From assembly GCF_023091745.1 (NCBI RefSeq), contig NC_068920.1:6758001-6822000 (forward strand): 64,000 nucleotides of DNA, given 5' to 3'. This stretch comes from Budorcas taxicolor. Lineage: Eukaryota > Chordata > Mammalia > Artiodactyla > Bovidae. The notes beneath the pieces were generated by a model that saw only the letters and a list, made by a program, of their open reading frames with translations, had not been told where the DNA came from and did not search any database. Of this stretch, positions 1 to 12,048 are shown in pieces. Each line of letters opens with the position of its first letter. Position 1 is the stretch's first letter. A program made the position numbers and the translations under genes.

Positions 1-3000
1 CTCGAGGGAAAGCCACAGATCCCATGATCCACGTGACAGGAAGCATGACACTACTGCTGCAGCTCGGGAGGAAAGCGCACGTGCATGCCCCCACTCGAGA
101 CGAGGCCTGACTCCCTTGGGGAGACTCAGAAGCACCCTAAGATTCATGGGAACACTGGAGAGGGATCCTCAAGTTCCGGCCCCGACTCCACACAGGACAT
201 AGGCCCCAGCATGGACGGGAGAGGAATCCCGAGAGGGGCCCTAGCAAATCGCATAGGGACTGGACGTTTCTGAGGCCAACAGAGCGGGTTCCTCAGGTCC
301 CGGTCGTAACTCGAGAAGACCTGCCACAGCTCGAGAAAATCCAGGAGATTCTCCCCTCCAGGCGAGATGAGGCCCATTTCCGCAGAGGCGTCTCGAGGCT
401 GATCACACCTCACCTCTGGAACTTCGAAAGGGTCCTTCACACCCTTGGTGCAAATCAAGAGTTCCCCGACATACCCGTCTCCATTCGAGTGGAAACACGA
501 GGGTCCCGCCCACATCCAGAGGAGCCCCATTTCCGCCTCGTAGCTCGAGATGAGGTATCCTTTCCCTGCTTCGTCGGGAAAGAGTTCCCGGCTATCCCGT
601 CGCATCTCAAGATAAGGCCTCTCAACAGGAACGGCGAGAGGAACTCCAGGGTCGTGCCACCATTCCAAGAATCCCCCAGATGTCTCAGTCCATTCCAGAG
701 GAACCACTTTTCCCATAAACGGCTCGTCTTTCACGCCAAGGATTGACTGACACCAAGGTGGCACGTGGCACACCCTGGGGATAGCCTCGTGGGAAAGCCT
801 CGAGGGAAAGCCACAGATCCCTTGATCCACGTGACAGGAAGCGTGACACTACTGCTGCAGCTCGGGAGGAAAGCGCACGTGCATGCCCCCGCTAGAGACG
901 AGGCCTTACTCCCCTGGGGAGTCTCAGAAGCACCCCAAGATCCATGGCAACACTGGAGAGGAATCCTCAGGTTCCGGCCCCGACTTCATACAAGTTCTTA
1001 GGCCCCGGCATGGACGGGAGAGGAATCCCGAGAGGGCCCCTAGCAAATCGCATGGGGACTGGACTTTTCTGAGGCGACCAGAGTGGGTCCCTGAGCTTCC
1101 CATCGTAAGTCGAGAAGACCTGCCGCACCTCGAGAAAATCCAGGAGGTTCTCCCCTCCAGGCGAGATGAGGCCCATTTCCTGCCAGGCGTCTCGAGGCTG
1201 ATCACACCTCACCTCTGGAACTTCGAAAGGGTCCTTCACACCCTTGGTGCAAATCAAGAAGTTCCCCGACATACCCGTCTCCACTCGAGAGGAAACACGA
1301 GGGTCCCTCCCACATCCAGAAGAGCCCCGTTTCCGTCTCGTAGCTCGAGATGAGGGATCCTTTCCCTACTTCGTCGGGAAAGAGTTCCAGGCGTTCCCGT
1401 CGCATCTCAAGAGGAGGCCCTCTCAACAGGAACGGCGAGAGGAACTCCAGGGTCGTGCCACCATTCCAAGAATCCCCCAGATATCTCAGTCCATTCCAGA
1501 GGAACCTCTTTTCCCTTCACCGGCTCGTCTTTCACGCCGAGGATCGACTCACACCAAGGTGGCACATGGCACAGCCTTTTGGGAAAGCCCCGTGGGAAAG
1601 GCTCGAGGGAAAGCCTTGAGGGAAAGCCACAGATCCCATGATCCACGTGACAGGAAGCGTGACACTACTGCTGCAGCTCGGGAGGAAAGCGCACGTGCAT
1701 GCCCCCACTCGAGACGAGGCCTGACTCCCTTGGGGAGACGCAGAAGCACCCTAAGATCCATAGCAACACTGGAGAGGGATCCTCAAGTTCCGGCCCCGAC
1801 TCCACACAGGACATAGGCCCCGGCATGGACGGGAGAGGAATCCCGAGAGGGGCCCTAGCAAATCGCATAGGGACTGGACTTTTCTGAGGCCACCAGAGCG
1901 GGTCCCTGACGTTCCCGTCATAAGTCGAGAACACCTGCCGCACCTCGAGAAAATCCAGGAGGTTCTCCCCTCCAGGCGAGATGAGGCCCATTTCCTGCCA
2001 GGCGTCTCGAGGCTGATCACACCTCTCCTCTGGAACTTCGAAAGGGTCCTTCACACCCTTGGTGCAAATCAAGAAGTTCCCCGACATACCCGTCTCCACT
2101 CGAGAGGAAACACGAGGGTCCTGCCCACATCCAGAAGAGCCCCGTTTCCGCCTCGTAGCTCGAGATGAGGGATCCTTTCCCTGCTTCGTCGGGAAAGAGT
2201 TCCCGGCGTTCCCGTCGCATCTCAAGAGGAGCACCTCTCAACAGGAACGGCGAGAGGAAATCCAGGGTCGTGCCACCATTCCAAGAATCCCCCAGATATC
2301 TCAGTCCATTCCAGAGGAACCTCTTTTCCCTTCACCGGCTCGTCTTTCACGCCGAGGATCGACTCACAACAAGGTGGCACATGGCACAGCCTTTTGGGAA
2401 AGCCCCGTGGGAAAGCCTCGAGGGAAAGCCTCGAGGGAAAGCCACAGATCCCATGATCCACGTGACAGGAAGTGTGACACTACTGCTGCAGCTCGGGAGA
2501 AAGCGCACGTGCATGCCCCCACTCGAGAGGAGGCCTGACTCCCCTGGGGAGACTCAGAAGCACCCTAAGATCCATGGCAACACTGGAGAGGGATCCTCAG
2601 GTTCCGGCCCCGACTCCACACAGGACATAGGTTCCGGCAAGGACAGGAGAGGAATCTGGAGATGGCCCCTAGCAACTCGCATGGGGACTGGCCTTTCCAG
2701 AGGCCAACATAGGGGGTCCCTGAGATCCCCGACGTAACTGGAGAAGACCAGCCCAACCTCGAGAAAATCCAGGAGCTTCTCTCCTCCAGGCGAGATGAGG
2801 CCCGCTTCTGCTGAGGCGTCTCGAGGCTGATCACATCTCACCTCTGGAACGTCGAAAGGGTCCTTCACACCCTTGGTGCAAATAAAGAAGTTCCCCGACA
2901 AACCCGTCTCCACTCAAGAGGAAACACGAGGGTCCCGCCCACATCCAGAGGAGCCCCGTTTCCGCCTCATAGCTCGAGATGAGGAATCCTTTCCCTGCTT

Positions 3001-4365
3001 CTTCGGAAAAGAGTTCTCGGAGTTCCCGTCGCATCTAAAGAGGAGGCCCTCTCAACAGGAACGGCGAGAGGAACTCCAGGGTCGTGCCACCATTCCAAGA
3101 GTCCCCAGATGTCTGAGTCCATTCCAGAGGAACCTCGTTTCCCTTCACCGGATCATCTTTCACGCCGAGGATCGACTCACACCAAGGTGGCACGTGGCAC
3201 AGCCCTGTGGGAAAGCCTCGTGCGAAAGCCTCGAGGGAAAGCCACAGATCCCTTGATCCACGTGACAGGAAGCGTGACACTACTGCTGCAGCTCGGGAGG
3301 AAAGCGCACGTGCATGCCCCCACTCGAGACGAGGCCTGACTCCCCTGGGGAGACTCAGAAGCACCCCAAGATCCATGGCAACACTGGAGAGGAATCCTCA
3401 GGTTCCGGCCCCGACTCCCCACATGGTCTTAGGCCCCGGCATGGACGGGAGAGGAATACCGAGAGGGCCCCTAGCAACTCGCATAGGGACTGGCCTTTCC
3501 TGAGGCCACCAGAGCGGGTCCCTGAGGTCCCCGTCGTAACTCGAGAAGACCTGCTGCAACTCGAGAAAATCCAGGAGGTTCTCCCCTCCAGGCGAGATGA
3601 GGCCCATTTCCGTTGAGGCGTCTCGAGACTGATCACACCTCAGCTCTGGAACTTCGAAAGGGTCCTTCACACCCTTGGTGCAAATCAAGAAGTTCCCCGA
3701 CATACCCGTCTCCACTCGAGAGGAAACACGAGGGTCCCGCCCACATCCAGAGGAGCCCCGTTTCCGCCTCGTAGCTCGAGGTGAGGGATCCTTTCCCTGC
3801 TTCGTCGGGCAAGAGTTCCCGGCGTTCCCGTCGCATCTCAAGAGGAGGCCCTCTCAACAGGAATGGCGAGAGGAACTCCAGGGTCGTGCCACCATTCCAA
3901 GAGTCCCCCAGATGTCTCAGTCCATTCCAGAGGAACCTCTTTTCCCTTCACCGGATCGTCTTTCACGCCGAGAATCGACTCACACCAAGGTGGCCCGTGG
4001 CACAGCCCTGTGGGAAAGCCTCGAGGAAAGCCTCGAGGGAAAGCCACAGAGCCCTTGATCCACGTGACAGGAAGCGAGACACTACTGCTGCAGCTCGGGA
4101 GGAAAGCGCACGTGCATGCCCCCACACGAGACGATGCCTGACTCCCCTGGGGAGACTGAGAAGCACCCCAAGATCCATGGCAACACTGGAGAGGAATCTT
4201 CAGGTTCCGGCCCCGGCTCCACACAAGGTCTTTGGCTCCGGCATGGACGGGAGAGGAATCCTGAGATGGCCCCTAACAACTCCAATGGGGACAGGCCTTT
4301 CCTGAGGCCACCAGAGCGGGTCCCTGCGGTCCCCGTCGTAAGTCGAGAAGACCTACCGCAACTCG
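1..4365. repeat. Leading stretch of loosely related monomers
   Basis: This stretch has just over five monomers. Positions 1-310 and 1615-1925 are close relatives (offset 1614, two monomers), sharing CACAGGACATAGGCCCC and a GAGAGGGGCCC variant. The monomer near 2621-2770 carries the diagnostic block of the regional subfamily described for 37-63 kb. Positions 3960-4340 resemble 9626-10006 (offset 5666), sharing CTTTGGCTCCGG and CCTAACAACTCC. No clean tandem duplication is seen. Confidence 0.7.
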
Positions 4366-5568
4366 AGAAAATCCAGGAGGTTCTCCCCTCCAGGCGAGAT
4401 GAGGCCCATTTCCGCTGAGGTGTCTCGAGGCTGATCACACCTCACCTCTGGAATTTCGAAAGGGTCCTTCACACCCTTGGTGCAAATCAAGAACTTCCCC
4501 GACATACCCGTCTCCACTCGAGAGGAAACACGGAGGTCCCGCCCATATCCAGAGGCGCCCCGTTTCCGCCTCGTAGCTCGAGATGAGGGATCCTTTCCCT
4601 GCTTCGTCGGGAAAGAGTTCCCGGCGTTCCCGTCGCATCTCAAGAGGAGGCCATCTTAACAGGAACGGCGAGAGGAACTCCAGGGTCGTGCCACCATTCC
4701 AAGAGTCCCCCAGAAGTCTCAGTCCATTCCAGAGGAACCTCTTTTCCCTTCACCGGCTCGCCTTTCACGCCGAGGATCGACTCACAACAAGGTGGCACTT
4801 GGCACAGCCCTGTGGGAATGCCTCGTGGATAAGCCTCGAGGGAAAGCCTCGAGGGAAAGCCACAGATCCCTTGACCCACGTGACAGGAAGCGTGACACTA
4901 CTGCTGCAGCTCGGGAGGAGAGCACACGTGCATACCCCCACTCGAGACGAGGCCTGACTCCCCTGGGGAGACTCAGAAGCACCCCAAGATCCATGGCCAC
5001 ACTGGAGAGGAATCCTCAGGTTCCGGCCCCCACTCCACACAAGGACTTAGGACCCAGCATGGAAAGAGAGGAATCCAAATATGGCCCCTAGCAACTGGAA
5101 TGGGGACTGGCCTTTCCTGAGGTCACCAGAGCGGGTCCTTGAGGTCCCCGTCGTAACTCGAGAAGACCTGCCGCAACTCGAGAAAATCAAGGAGGTTCTC
5201 CCCTACAGGCGAGATGAGGCCCAGTTCCGCTCAGGCGTCTCGAGGCTGATCACACCTCACCTCTGGAGCTTCAAAAGGGTCCTTCACACCCTTGGTGCAA
5301 ATCAAGAAGTTTCCTGACATACCCGTTTCTACTCTAGAGGAAACACGAGGGTGGCGCCCACATCCAGAGAAGCCCTGTTTCCGCCTCGTAGCTCGAGATG
5401 AGGGATCCTTTCCCTGCTTCGTCGGGCAAGAGTTCCCGGCGTTCCCGTCGCATCTCAAGAGGAGGCCCTCTCAAGAGGAACGGCGAGAGGAACTCCAGGG
5501 TCGTGCCACCATTCCAAGAGTCCCCCAGATGTCTCAGTCCATTCCAGAGGAACCTCTTTTCCCTTCAC
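4366..5568. repeat. 1.2-kb segment duplicated at 10846-12048
   Basis: The match to 10846-12048 has a constant offset of 6480 bp (eight monomers) and shares private changes such as GGAATTTCGAAAG, AGGTCCCGCCCATATCC, a GTGGATAAGCC tract, GAATCCAAATATGG and TACTCTAGAGG. It begins where the sequence leaves GCCCTCGTAAGTCGAG-type context and ends at 5568/12048, where the two copies diverge abruptly. Only scattered single-base differences are visible inside. Confidence 0.8.
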
Positions 5569-5627
5569 CGTCCGTCTTTCACGCCGAGGATCGACTAACA
5601 CCAAGGTGGCACGTGGAACAGCCCTGT

Positions 5628-5653
5628 GAGAAAGCCTCGAGGGAAAGCCACAG
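5628..5653. repeat. 13-bp minisatellite tract, two units
   Basis: Only two units are present: 5628-5640 (beginning GAGAAAG, a one-base variant) and the terminal unit 5641-5653. The surrounding anchor interval is 788 bp, the shortest class, two units below the 815-bp class. Confidence 0.88.
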
Positions 5654-6416
5654 ATCCCTTGATCCACGTGACAGGAAGCGTGACACTGCTGCTGCAGCAA
5701 GCGAGGACAGCACACGTGCATGCCGCCACTCGAGACGAGGCCTGACTAACCTGAGGAAACTCAGAAGCACCCCAAGATCCATGGCCACACTGGAGAGGAA
5801 TCCTCAGGTTCCGGCCCCGACTCCACACAAGGTCTTAGGCCCCGGCATGGACGGGAGAGTAATCCCGAGAGGGCCCCTAGCACCTAGCATGGGGACTTGC
5901 CTTTCCTGAGGCCACCAGAGCGGGTCCCTCAGGTCCCCGTCATAACTCGAGAAGACCTGCCAAAACTCGATAAAATCCAGGAGGTTCTCCCCTCCAGGCG
6001 AGATGAGGCCCATTTACGCTGAGGCGTCTCGAGGCTGATCACACCTCACCTCTGGAACTTCAAAAGTGTCCTTCACACACTTGGTGCAAATCAAGAAGTT
6101 CCCCTACATACCCGTCTCCACTCGAGAGGAAACACGAGGGCCCGCCCACATCCAGAGGAGCCCCGTTTCCGCCTCGTAGCTCGAGATGAGGGATCCTGTT
6201 CCTGCTTCTTCGGGAAAGAGGTCCCGGCGTTCCCGTCGCATCTCAAGAGGAGGCCCTCTCAACAGGAACGGCGAGAGGAACTCCAGGGTCTTGCCACCAT
6301 TCCAAGAGTCCCCCAGATGTCTCAGTCCATTCCAGAGGAACCTCTTTTCCCTTCAACGGCTCGTCTTTCACGTTGAGGATCGACTCACACCAAGGTGGCA
6401 AGTGGCACAGCCCTGT

Positions 6417-6455
6417 GGGAAAGCCTCGAGGGAAAGCCTCGAGGGAAAGCCACAG
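6417..6455. repeat. 13-bp minisatellite tract, three units
   Basis: Units lie at 6417-6429, 6430-6442 and 6443-6455. The surrounding anchor interval is 803 bp, the middle length class, as expected for one unit fewer than the 815-bp class. Confidence 0.88.
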
Positions 6456-6926
6456 ATCCCTTGATCCACGTGACAGGAAGCGTAACACTACAGCTGCAGC
6501 TCGGGAGGAAAGCGCACGTGCATGCCCCCACTCGAGACGAGGCCTGACTCCCCAGGGGAGACTCAGAAGCACCGCAAGATCCATGGCAACACTGGAGAGG
6601 AATCCTCAGGTTCCGGCCCCGACTCCACACAAGGTCTTAGGCCCCGGCATCGACGGGAGAGGAATCGCGAGAGGACCCCTAGCAACTCGCATGGGGACTG
6701 GCCATTCCTGAGGCCACGAGAGCGGGTCGCTGAGGTCCCCGTCGTAACTCGAGAAGACCTGCTGCAACTCGAGAAAATCCAGGAGGTTCTCCCCTCCAGG
6801 CGAGATGAGGCCCATTTCCGCTGAGGCGTCTCGAGGCTGATCACACCTCACCTCTGGAACTTCGAAAGGGTCCTTCACACTCTTGGTGCAAATCAAGCAG
6901 TTCCCCGACATACCCGTCTCCACTCG

Positions 6927-8007
6927 AGAGGGAAGACGAGGGTCCCGCCCACATCCAGAGGAGCCCCGTTTCCGCCTCGTAGCTCGAGATGAGGGATCCT
7001 TTCCCTGCTTCGTCGGGAAAGAGTTCCCGGCATTCCCGTCGCATCTCAAGAGGAGGCCCTCTCAACAGGAACGGCGAGAGGAATTCCAGGGTCGTGTCAC
7101 CATTCCAAGAGTCCCCCAGATGTCTCAGTCCATTCCAGAGGAAGCTCTTTTCCCTTCACCGGCAGGTCTTCCACGCCGAGGATCGACTCACACCAAGGTA
7201 GTACGCGGCACAGCCCTGTGGGAAAGCCTCGAGGGAAAGCCTCGAGGGAAAGCCTCGAGGGAAAGCCACAGATCCCTTGATCCACGTGACAGGGAGCGTG
7301 ACACTACTGCTGCAGCTCGGGAGGAGAGCGCACGTGCATGCCCCCAATCGAGACGAGGACTGACTCCCCTGGGAAGACTCAGAAGCACCCCAAGATCCAC
7401 GGCAATACTGGAGAGGAATCCTCAGGTTCCGGCCCCGACTCCACACAAGGTCTTAGGCCCCGGCATGGTTAGGAGAGGAATCCCGAGATGGCCCCTAGCA
7501 ACTCGCATGGGGACTGGCCTTTCCTGAAGCCACCAGAACAGGTCCCTGAGGTCCCCGTCGTAACTCGAGAAGACCTGCTGCAACTCGAGAAAATCCAGGA
7601 GGTTCTCCCCTCCAGGCGAGATGAGGCCCATTTCCGCAGAGGAGTCTCGAGGCTGATCACAGCTCACCTCTGGAACTTCGAAAGGGTTCTTCACACCCTT
7701 GGTGCAAATCAAGAAGTTCCCCGACATACCCGTCTCCACTCGAGAGGAAACACGAGGGCCCGCCCACATCCAGAGGAGCCCCGTTTCCGCCTCGTAGCTC
7801 GAGATGAGGGATCCTGTTCCTGCTTCGTCGGGAAAGAGTTCCCGGCGATCCCGTCGCATCTCAAGAGGAGGCCCTCTCAACAGGAACTGCGAGAGGAACT
7901 CCAGGGTCGTGCCACCATTCCAAGAGTCCCCTAGATGTCTCAGACCATTCCAGAGGAAACTCTTTTCCCTTCACCGGCTCCTCTTTCACACCGAGAATCG
8001 ACTCACA
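6927..8007. repeat. Intermediate monomers with no close partner identified
   Basis: About 1.3 monomers that follow the general consensus. This stretch includes the four-unit 13-bp tract at 7220-7271. I did not find a near-identical partner elsewhere by reading, but an alignment could reveal one. Confidence 0.6.
7220..7271. repeat. 13-bp minisatellite tract, four near-perfect units
   Basis: Units at 7220-7232, 7233-7245 and 7246-7258 are identical GGGAAAGCCTCGA. The fourth, 7259-7271, is the terminal GGGAAAGCCACAG form. Because all three internal units are identical here, whereas the first unit normally ends in CGT, this tract looks recently re-expanded from a shorter tract. Confidence 0.88.
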
Positions 8008-9262
8008 CCAAGGTGGCACGTGACACAGCCCTGTGGAAAAGCCTCGTGGGAAAGCCTCGAGGGAAAGCCTGGAGGGAAAGCCACAGAGCCCTTGATCCAC
8101 GTGACAGGAAGCCAGACACTACTGCTGCAGCTCGGGAGGAAAGCGCACATGCATGCCCCCACTCGAGACGATGCCTGACTCCCCTGGGGAGACACAGAAG
8201 CACCCCAAGATCCATGGCAAGACTGGAGAGGAATCTTCAGGTTCGGCCCCGGCTCCACACAAGGTCTTTGGCTCCGGCATGGACTGGAGAGGAATCCTGA
8301 GATGGCCCCTAACAACTCCAATGGGGACAGGCCTTTCCTGAGGCAACCAGAGCGGGTCCCTGAGGTCCCCGTCGTAACTCGAGAAGACCTGCCGCAACTC
8401 GAGAAAATCCAGGAGGTTCTCCCCTCCAGGCGAGATGAGGCCCATTTCCGCTGAGGCGTCTCGAGGTAGATCACACCTCACCTCTGGATATTCGAAAGGG
8501 TCCTTCACACCCTTGGTGCAAATCAAGAAGTTCCCCTACATACCCGTCTCCACTCGAGAGGAAACACGAGGGTCCCGCCCACATCCAGAGGCGCCCCGTT
8601 TCCGCCTCGTAGTTCGAGATGAGGGATCCTTCCCCTGCTTCATCGGGAAAGAGTTCCCGGCATTCCCGTCGCATCTCAAGAGGAGACCCTCTCAACAGGA
8701 ACGGCGAGAGGAACTCCAGGGTCGTGCAACCATTCCAAGAGTCCCCAGATGTCTCAGTCCATTCCAGAGGAACCTCTTTTCCCTTCACCGGCTCGTCTTT
8801 CACGCCGAGGATCGACTCACACCAAGGTGGCACGTGGCACAGCCCTGTGGGAAAGCCTCGTGGGAAAGCCTCGAGGGAAAGCCTCGAGGGAAAGCCACAG
8901 ATCCCTTGATCCACGTGACAGGAAGCGTGACACTACTGCTGCAGCTCGGGAGGAAAGAGCACGTGCATGCCCCCAGTGGAGACGAGGCCTGACTCCCCTG
9001 GGGTGACTCAGAGGCACCCCAAGATCCATGGCCACACTGGAGAGGAATCCTCAGGTTCCGGCCCCGACTCCACACAAGGTCTTAGGCCCCGGCATCAACG
9101 GGAGAGGAACCCGAGAGGTCCTCTAGAAACTCGCAAGGGGACTGGCCTTTCCTGAGGCCACCAGAGCGGGTCCCTGAGGTCCCCGTCGTAACTCGAGAAT
9201 ACCTGGTGCAACTCGAGAAAATCCAGGAGGTTCTCCCCTCCAGGCGAGATGAGGCCCATTTC
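8008..9262. repeat. 1.25-kb segment, copy 1 (partner 9638-10892)
   Basis: The match to 9638-10892 has offset 1630 bp (two monomers) and shares TGTGGAAAAGCCTC, GGAATCTTCAGG, CTTTGGCTCCGG, CTCTGGATATTCG, GAAAGAGCACGTG, CCCCAGTGGAGACG and GGTCCTCTAGAAACTCGC. The two copies separate at CCCGTGAGG (here) versus CCGCTGAGG (partner). Confidence 0.8.
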
Positions 9263-9637
9263 CCGTGAGGCGTCTCGAGGCTGATCACACCTCACCTCTG
9301 GAACTTCGAAAGGGTCCTTTACACCCTTGGTGCAAATCAAGAAGTTCCCCGACATACCAGTCTCCACTCGAGTGGAAACACGAGGGTCCCGCCCTCATCC
9401 AGAGGTGCCCCGTTTCCGCCTCGTAGCTCAAGATGAGGGATCCTTTCCCTGCTTCGTCGGGAAAGAGTTCCCGGCGTTCCCGTCGCATCTCAAGAGGTGG
9501 CCCTCTCAACAGGAATGGCTAGAGGAACTCCAGGTTCTTACCACCGTTGCAAGAGTCCCCCAGATGTCTCAGTCCATTCCAGAGGAACCTCTTTTCCCTT
9601 CACCGGCTCGTCTTTCACGCCGAGGATCGACTCACAC
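9263..9637. repeat. Spacer segment related to 12523-12897
   Basis: This 375-bp stretch between the two copies matches 12523-12897 at offset 3260 (four monomers), including the CTCGAGTGGAAACACG, CCAGAGGTGCCCCG, TAGCTCAAGATGAGG and AATGGCTAGAGG variants. It shows that the flanking duplication is spliced into a different local background. Confidence 0.72.
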
Positions 9638-10892
9638 CAAGGTGGCACGTGACACAGCCCTGTGGAAAAGCCTCGTGGGAAAGCCTCGAGGGAAAGCCTC
9701 GAGGGAAAGCCACAGAGCCCTTGATCCACGTGACAGGAAGCGAGACACTACTGCTGCAGCTCGGGAGGAAAGCGCACGTGCATGCCCCCACACGAGACGA
9801 TGCCTGACTCCCCTGGGGAGACTCAGAAGCACCCCAAGATCCATGGCAACACTGGAGAGGAATCTTCAGGTTCCGGCCCCGGCTCCACACAAGGTCTTTG
9901 GCTCCGGCATGGACGGGAGAGGAATCCTGAGATGGCCCCTAACAACCCCAATGGGGACAGGCCTTTCCTGAGGCAACCAGAGCGGGTCCCTGAGGTCCCC
10001 GTCGTAACTCGAAAAGACCTGCCGCAACTCGAGAAAATCCAGGAGGTTCTCCCCTCCAGGCGAGATGAGGCCCATTTCCGCTGAGGCGTCTCGAGGTAGA
10101 TCACACCTCACCTCTGGATATTCGAAAGGGTCCTTCACACCCTTGGTGCAAATGAATAAGTTCCCAGACATACCCGTCTCCACTCGAGAGGAAACACGAG
10201 GGTCCCGCCCACATCCAGAGGCGCCCCGTTTCCGCCTCGTAGCTCGAGATGAGGGATCCTTCCCCTGCTTCATCGGGAAAGAGTTCCCGGCATTCCCGTC
10301 GCATCTCAAGAGGAGACCCTCTCAACAGGAACGGCGAGAGGAACTCCAGGGTCGTGCAACCATTCCAAGAGTCCCCAGATGTCTCAGTCCATTCCAGAGG
10401 AACCTCTTTTCCCTTCACCGGCTCGTCTTTCACGCCGAGGATCGACTCACACCAAGGTGGCACGTGGCACAGCCCTGTGGGAAAGCCTCGTGGGAAAGCC
10501 TCGAGGGAAAGCCTCGAGGGAAAGCCACAGATCCCTTGATCCACGTGACAGGAAGCGTGACACTACTGCTGCAGCTCGGGAGGAAAGAGCACGTGCATGC
10601 CCCCAGTGGAGACGAGGCCTGACTCCCCTGGAGTGACTCAGAGGCACCCCAAGATCCATGGCCACACTGGAGAGGAATCCTCAGGTTCCGGCCCCGACTC
10701 CACACAAGGTCTTAGGCCCCGGCGTCGACGGGAGAGGAACCCGAGAGGTCCTCTAGAAACTCGCAAGGGGACTGGCCTTTCCTGAGGCCACCAGAGCGGG
10801 TCCCTGAGGTCCCCGTCGTAACTCGAGAATACCTGGTGCAACTCGAGAAAATCCAGGAGGTTCTCCCCTCCAGGCGAGATGAGGCCCATTTC
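9638..10892. repeat. 1.25-kb segment, copy 2 (partner 8008-9262)
   Basis: This is the second copy at offset 1630. Distinguishing bases include AAATGAATAAGTTCCCAG near 10150 and GGCGTCGACGG near 10732 in place of GGCATCAACGG. At its end the array passes directly into the 10846-12048 segment. Confidence 0.8.
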
Positions 10893-12048
10893 CGCTGAGG
10901 TGTCTCGAGGCTGATCACACCTCACCTCTGGAATTTCGAAAGGGTCCTTCACACCCTTGGTGCAAATCAAGAAGTTCCCCGACATAGCCGTCTCCACTCG
11001 AGAGGAAACACGGAGGTCCCGCCCATATCCAGAGGCGCCCCGTTTCCGCCTCGTAGCTCGAGATGAGGGATCCTTTCCCTGCTTCGTCGGGAAAGAGTTC
11101 CCGGCGTTCCCGTCGCATCTCAAGAGGAGGCCCTCTTAACAGGAACGGCGAGAGGAACTCCAGGGTCGTGCCACCATTCCAAGAGTCCCCCAGAAGTCTC
11201 AGTCCATTCCAGAGGAACCTCTTTTCCCTTCACCGGCTCGCCTTTCACGCTGAGGATCGACTCACAACAAGGTGGCACTTGGCACAGCCCTGTGGGAATG
11301 CCTCGTGGATAAGCCTCGAGGGAAAGCCTCGAGGGAAAGCCACAGATCCCTTGACCCACGTGACAGGAAGCGTGACACTACTGCTGCAGCTCGGGAGGAA
11401 AGCGCACGTGCATACCCCCACTCGAGACGAGGCCTGACTCCCCTGGGGAGACTCAGAAGCACCCCAAGATCCATGGCCACACTGGAGAGGAATCCTCAGG
11501 TTCCGGCCCCCACTCCACACAAGGACTTAGGACCCAGCATGGAAGGAGAGGAATCCAAATATGGCCCCTAGCAACTGGAATGCGGACTGGCCTTTCCTGA
11601 GGTCACCAGAGCGGGTCCTTGAGGTCCCCGTCGTAACTCGAGAAGACCTACCGCAACTCGAGAAAATCCAGGAGGTTCTCCCCTACAGGCGAGATGAGGC
11701 CCAGTTCCGCTCAGGCGTCTCGAGGCTGATCACACCTCACCTCTGGAGCTTCAAAAGGGTACTTCACACCCTTGGTGCAAATCAAGAAGTTTCCTGAGAT
11801 ACCCGTTTCTACTCTAGAGGAAACACGAGGGTGGCGCCCACATCCAGAGGAGCCCTGTTTCCGCCTCGTAGCTCGAGATGAGGGATCCTTTCCCTGCTTC
11901 GTCGGGCAAGAGTTCCCGGCGTTCCCGTCGCATCTCAAGAGGAGGCCCTCTCAACAGGAACGGCGAGAGGAACTCCAGGGTCGTGCCACCATTCCAAGAG
12001 TCCCCCAGATGTCTCAGTCCATTCCAGAGGAACCTCTTTTCCCTTCAC
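10846..12048. repeat. 1.2-kb segment, second copy of 4366-5568
   Basis: Offset 6480 from 4366-5568. Private differences include GTACTTCACACC near 11760 and AACAGGAACGG near 11953, where the other copy has AAGAGGAACGG. Direction of copying cannot be inferred from the sequence. Confidence 0.8.

Larger units (their letters stand above)
5569..6926. repeat. 1.36-kb segment related to 16101-17458 and 21653-23009
   Basis: From 5569 the sequence follows 16101 onward at offset 10532 (13 monomers). It shares a CACCGTCCGTC deletion variant, GCAAGCGAGGACAGC, GGGTCTTGCCACC, ACACTACAGCTGCAG, GCGAGAGGACCCC and ACTCTTGGTGC. It ends near 6926, where GAGGGAAGACG replaces GAGGAAACACG. It abuts the preceding segment exactly, so 5568/5569 is a recombinant joint. 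Confidence 0.78.

Noticed and set aside
479..503. TTCGAGTGGAAACACGAGGG as a CENP-B box variant (also near 39127, 42344 and 55223)
   Set aside because: TTCG and GGAAAC look similar, but spacing to the GGG is wrong and the required A is replaced. It is a simple variant of the common CTCGAGAGGAAACACG.
144..830. 228-residue open frame on the minus strand
   Set aside because: Same reasoning: its pieces reappear, shifted and truncated, in most other monomers. There is no sign of protein-level selection.
5338..5410. Arginine/serine-rich translations resembling low-complexity nuclear proteins
   Set aside because: The composition comes from CGA/CGT/TCG-rich satellite DNA read in several frames, not from a conserved domain.
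9327..9971. Recurrent 214-residue frame seen in about ten monomers (also 6883, 12587, 14219, 26137 and 35846)
   Set aside because: Recurrence follows from shared descent of the monomers. The frame changes with 1-bp and 13-bp indels without compensation, so it is not a gene family.
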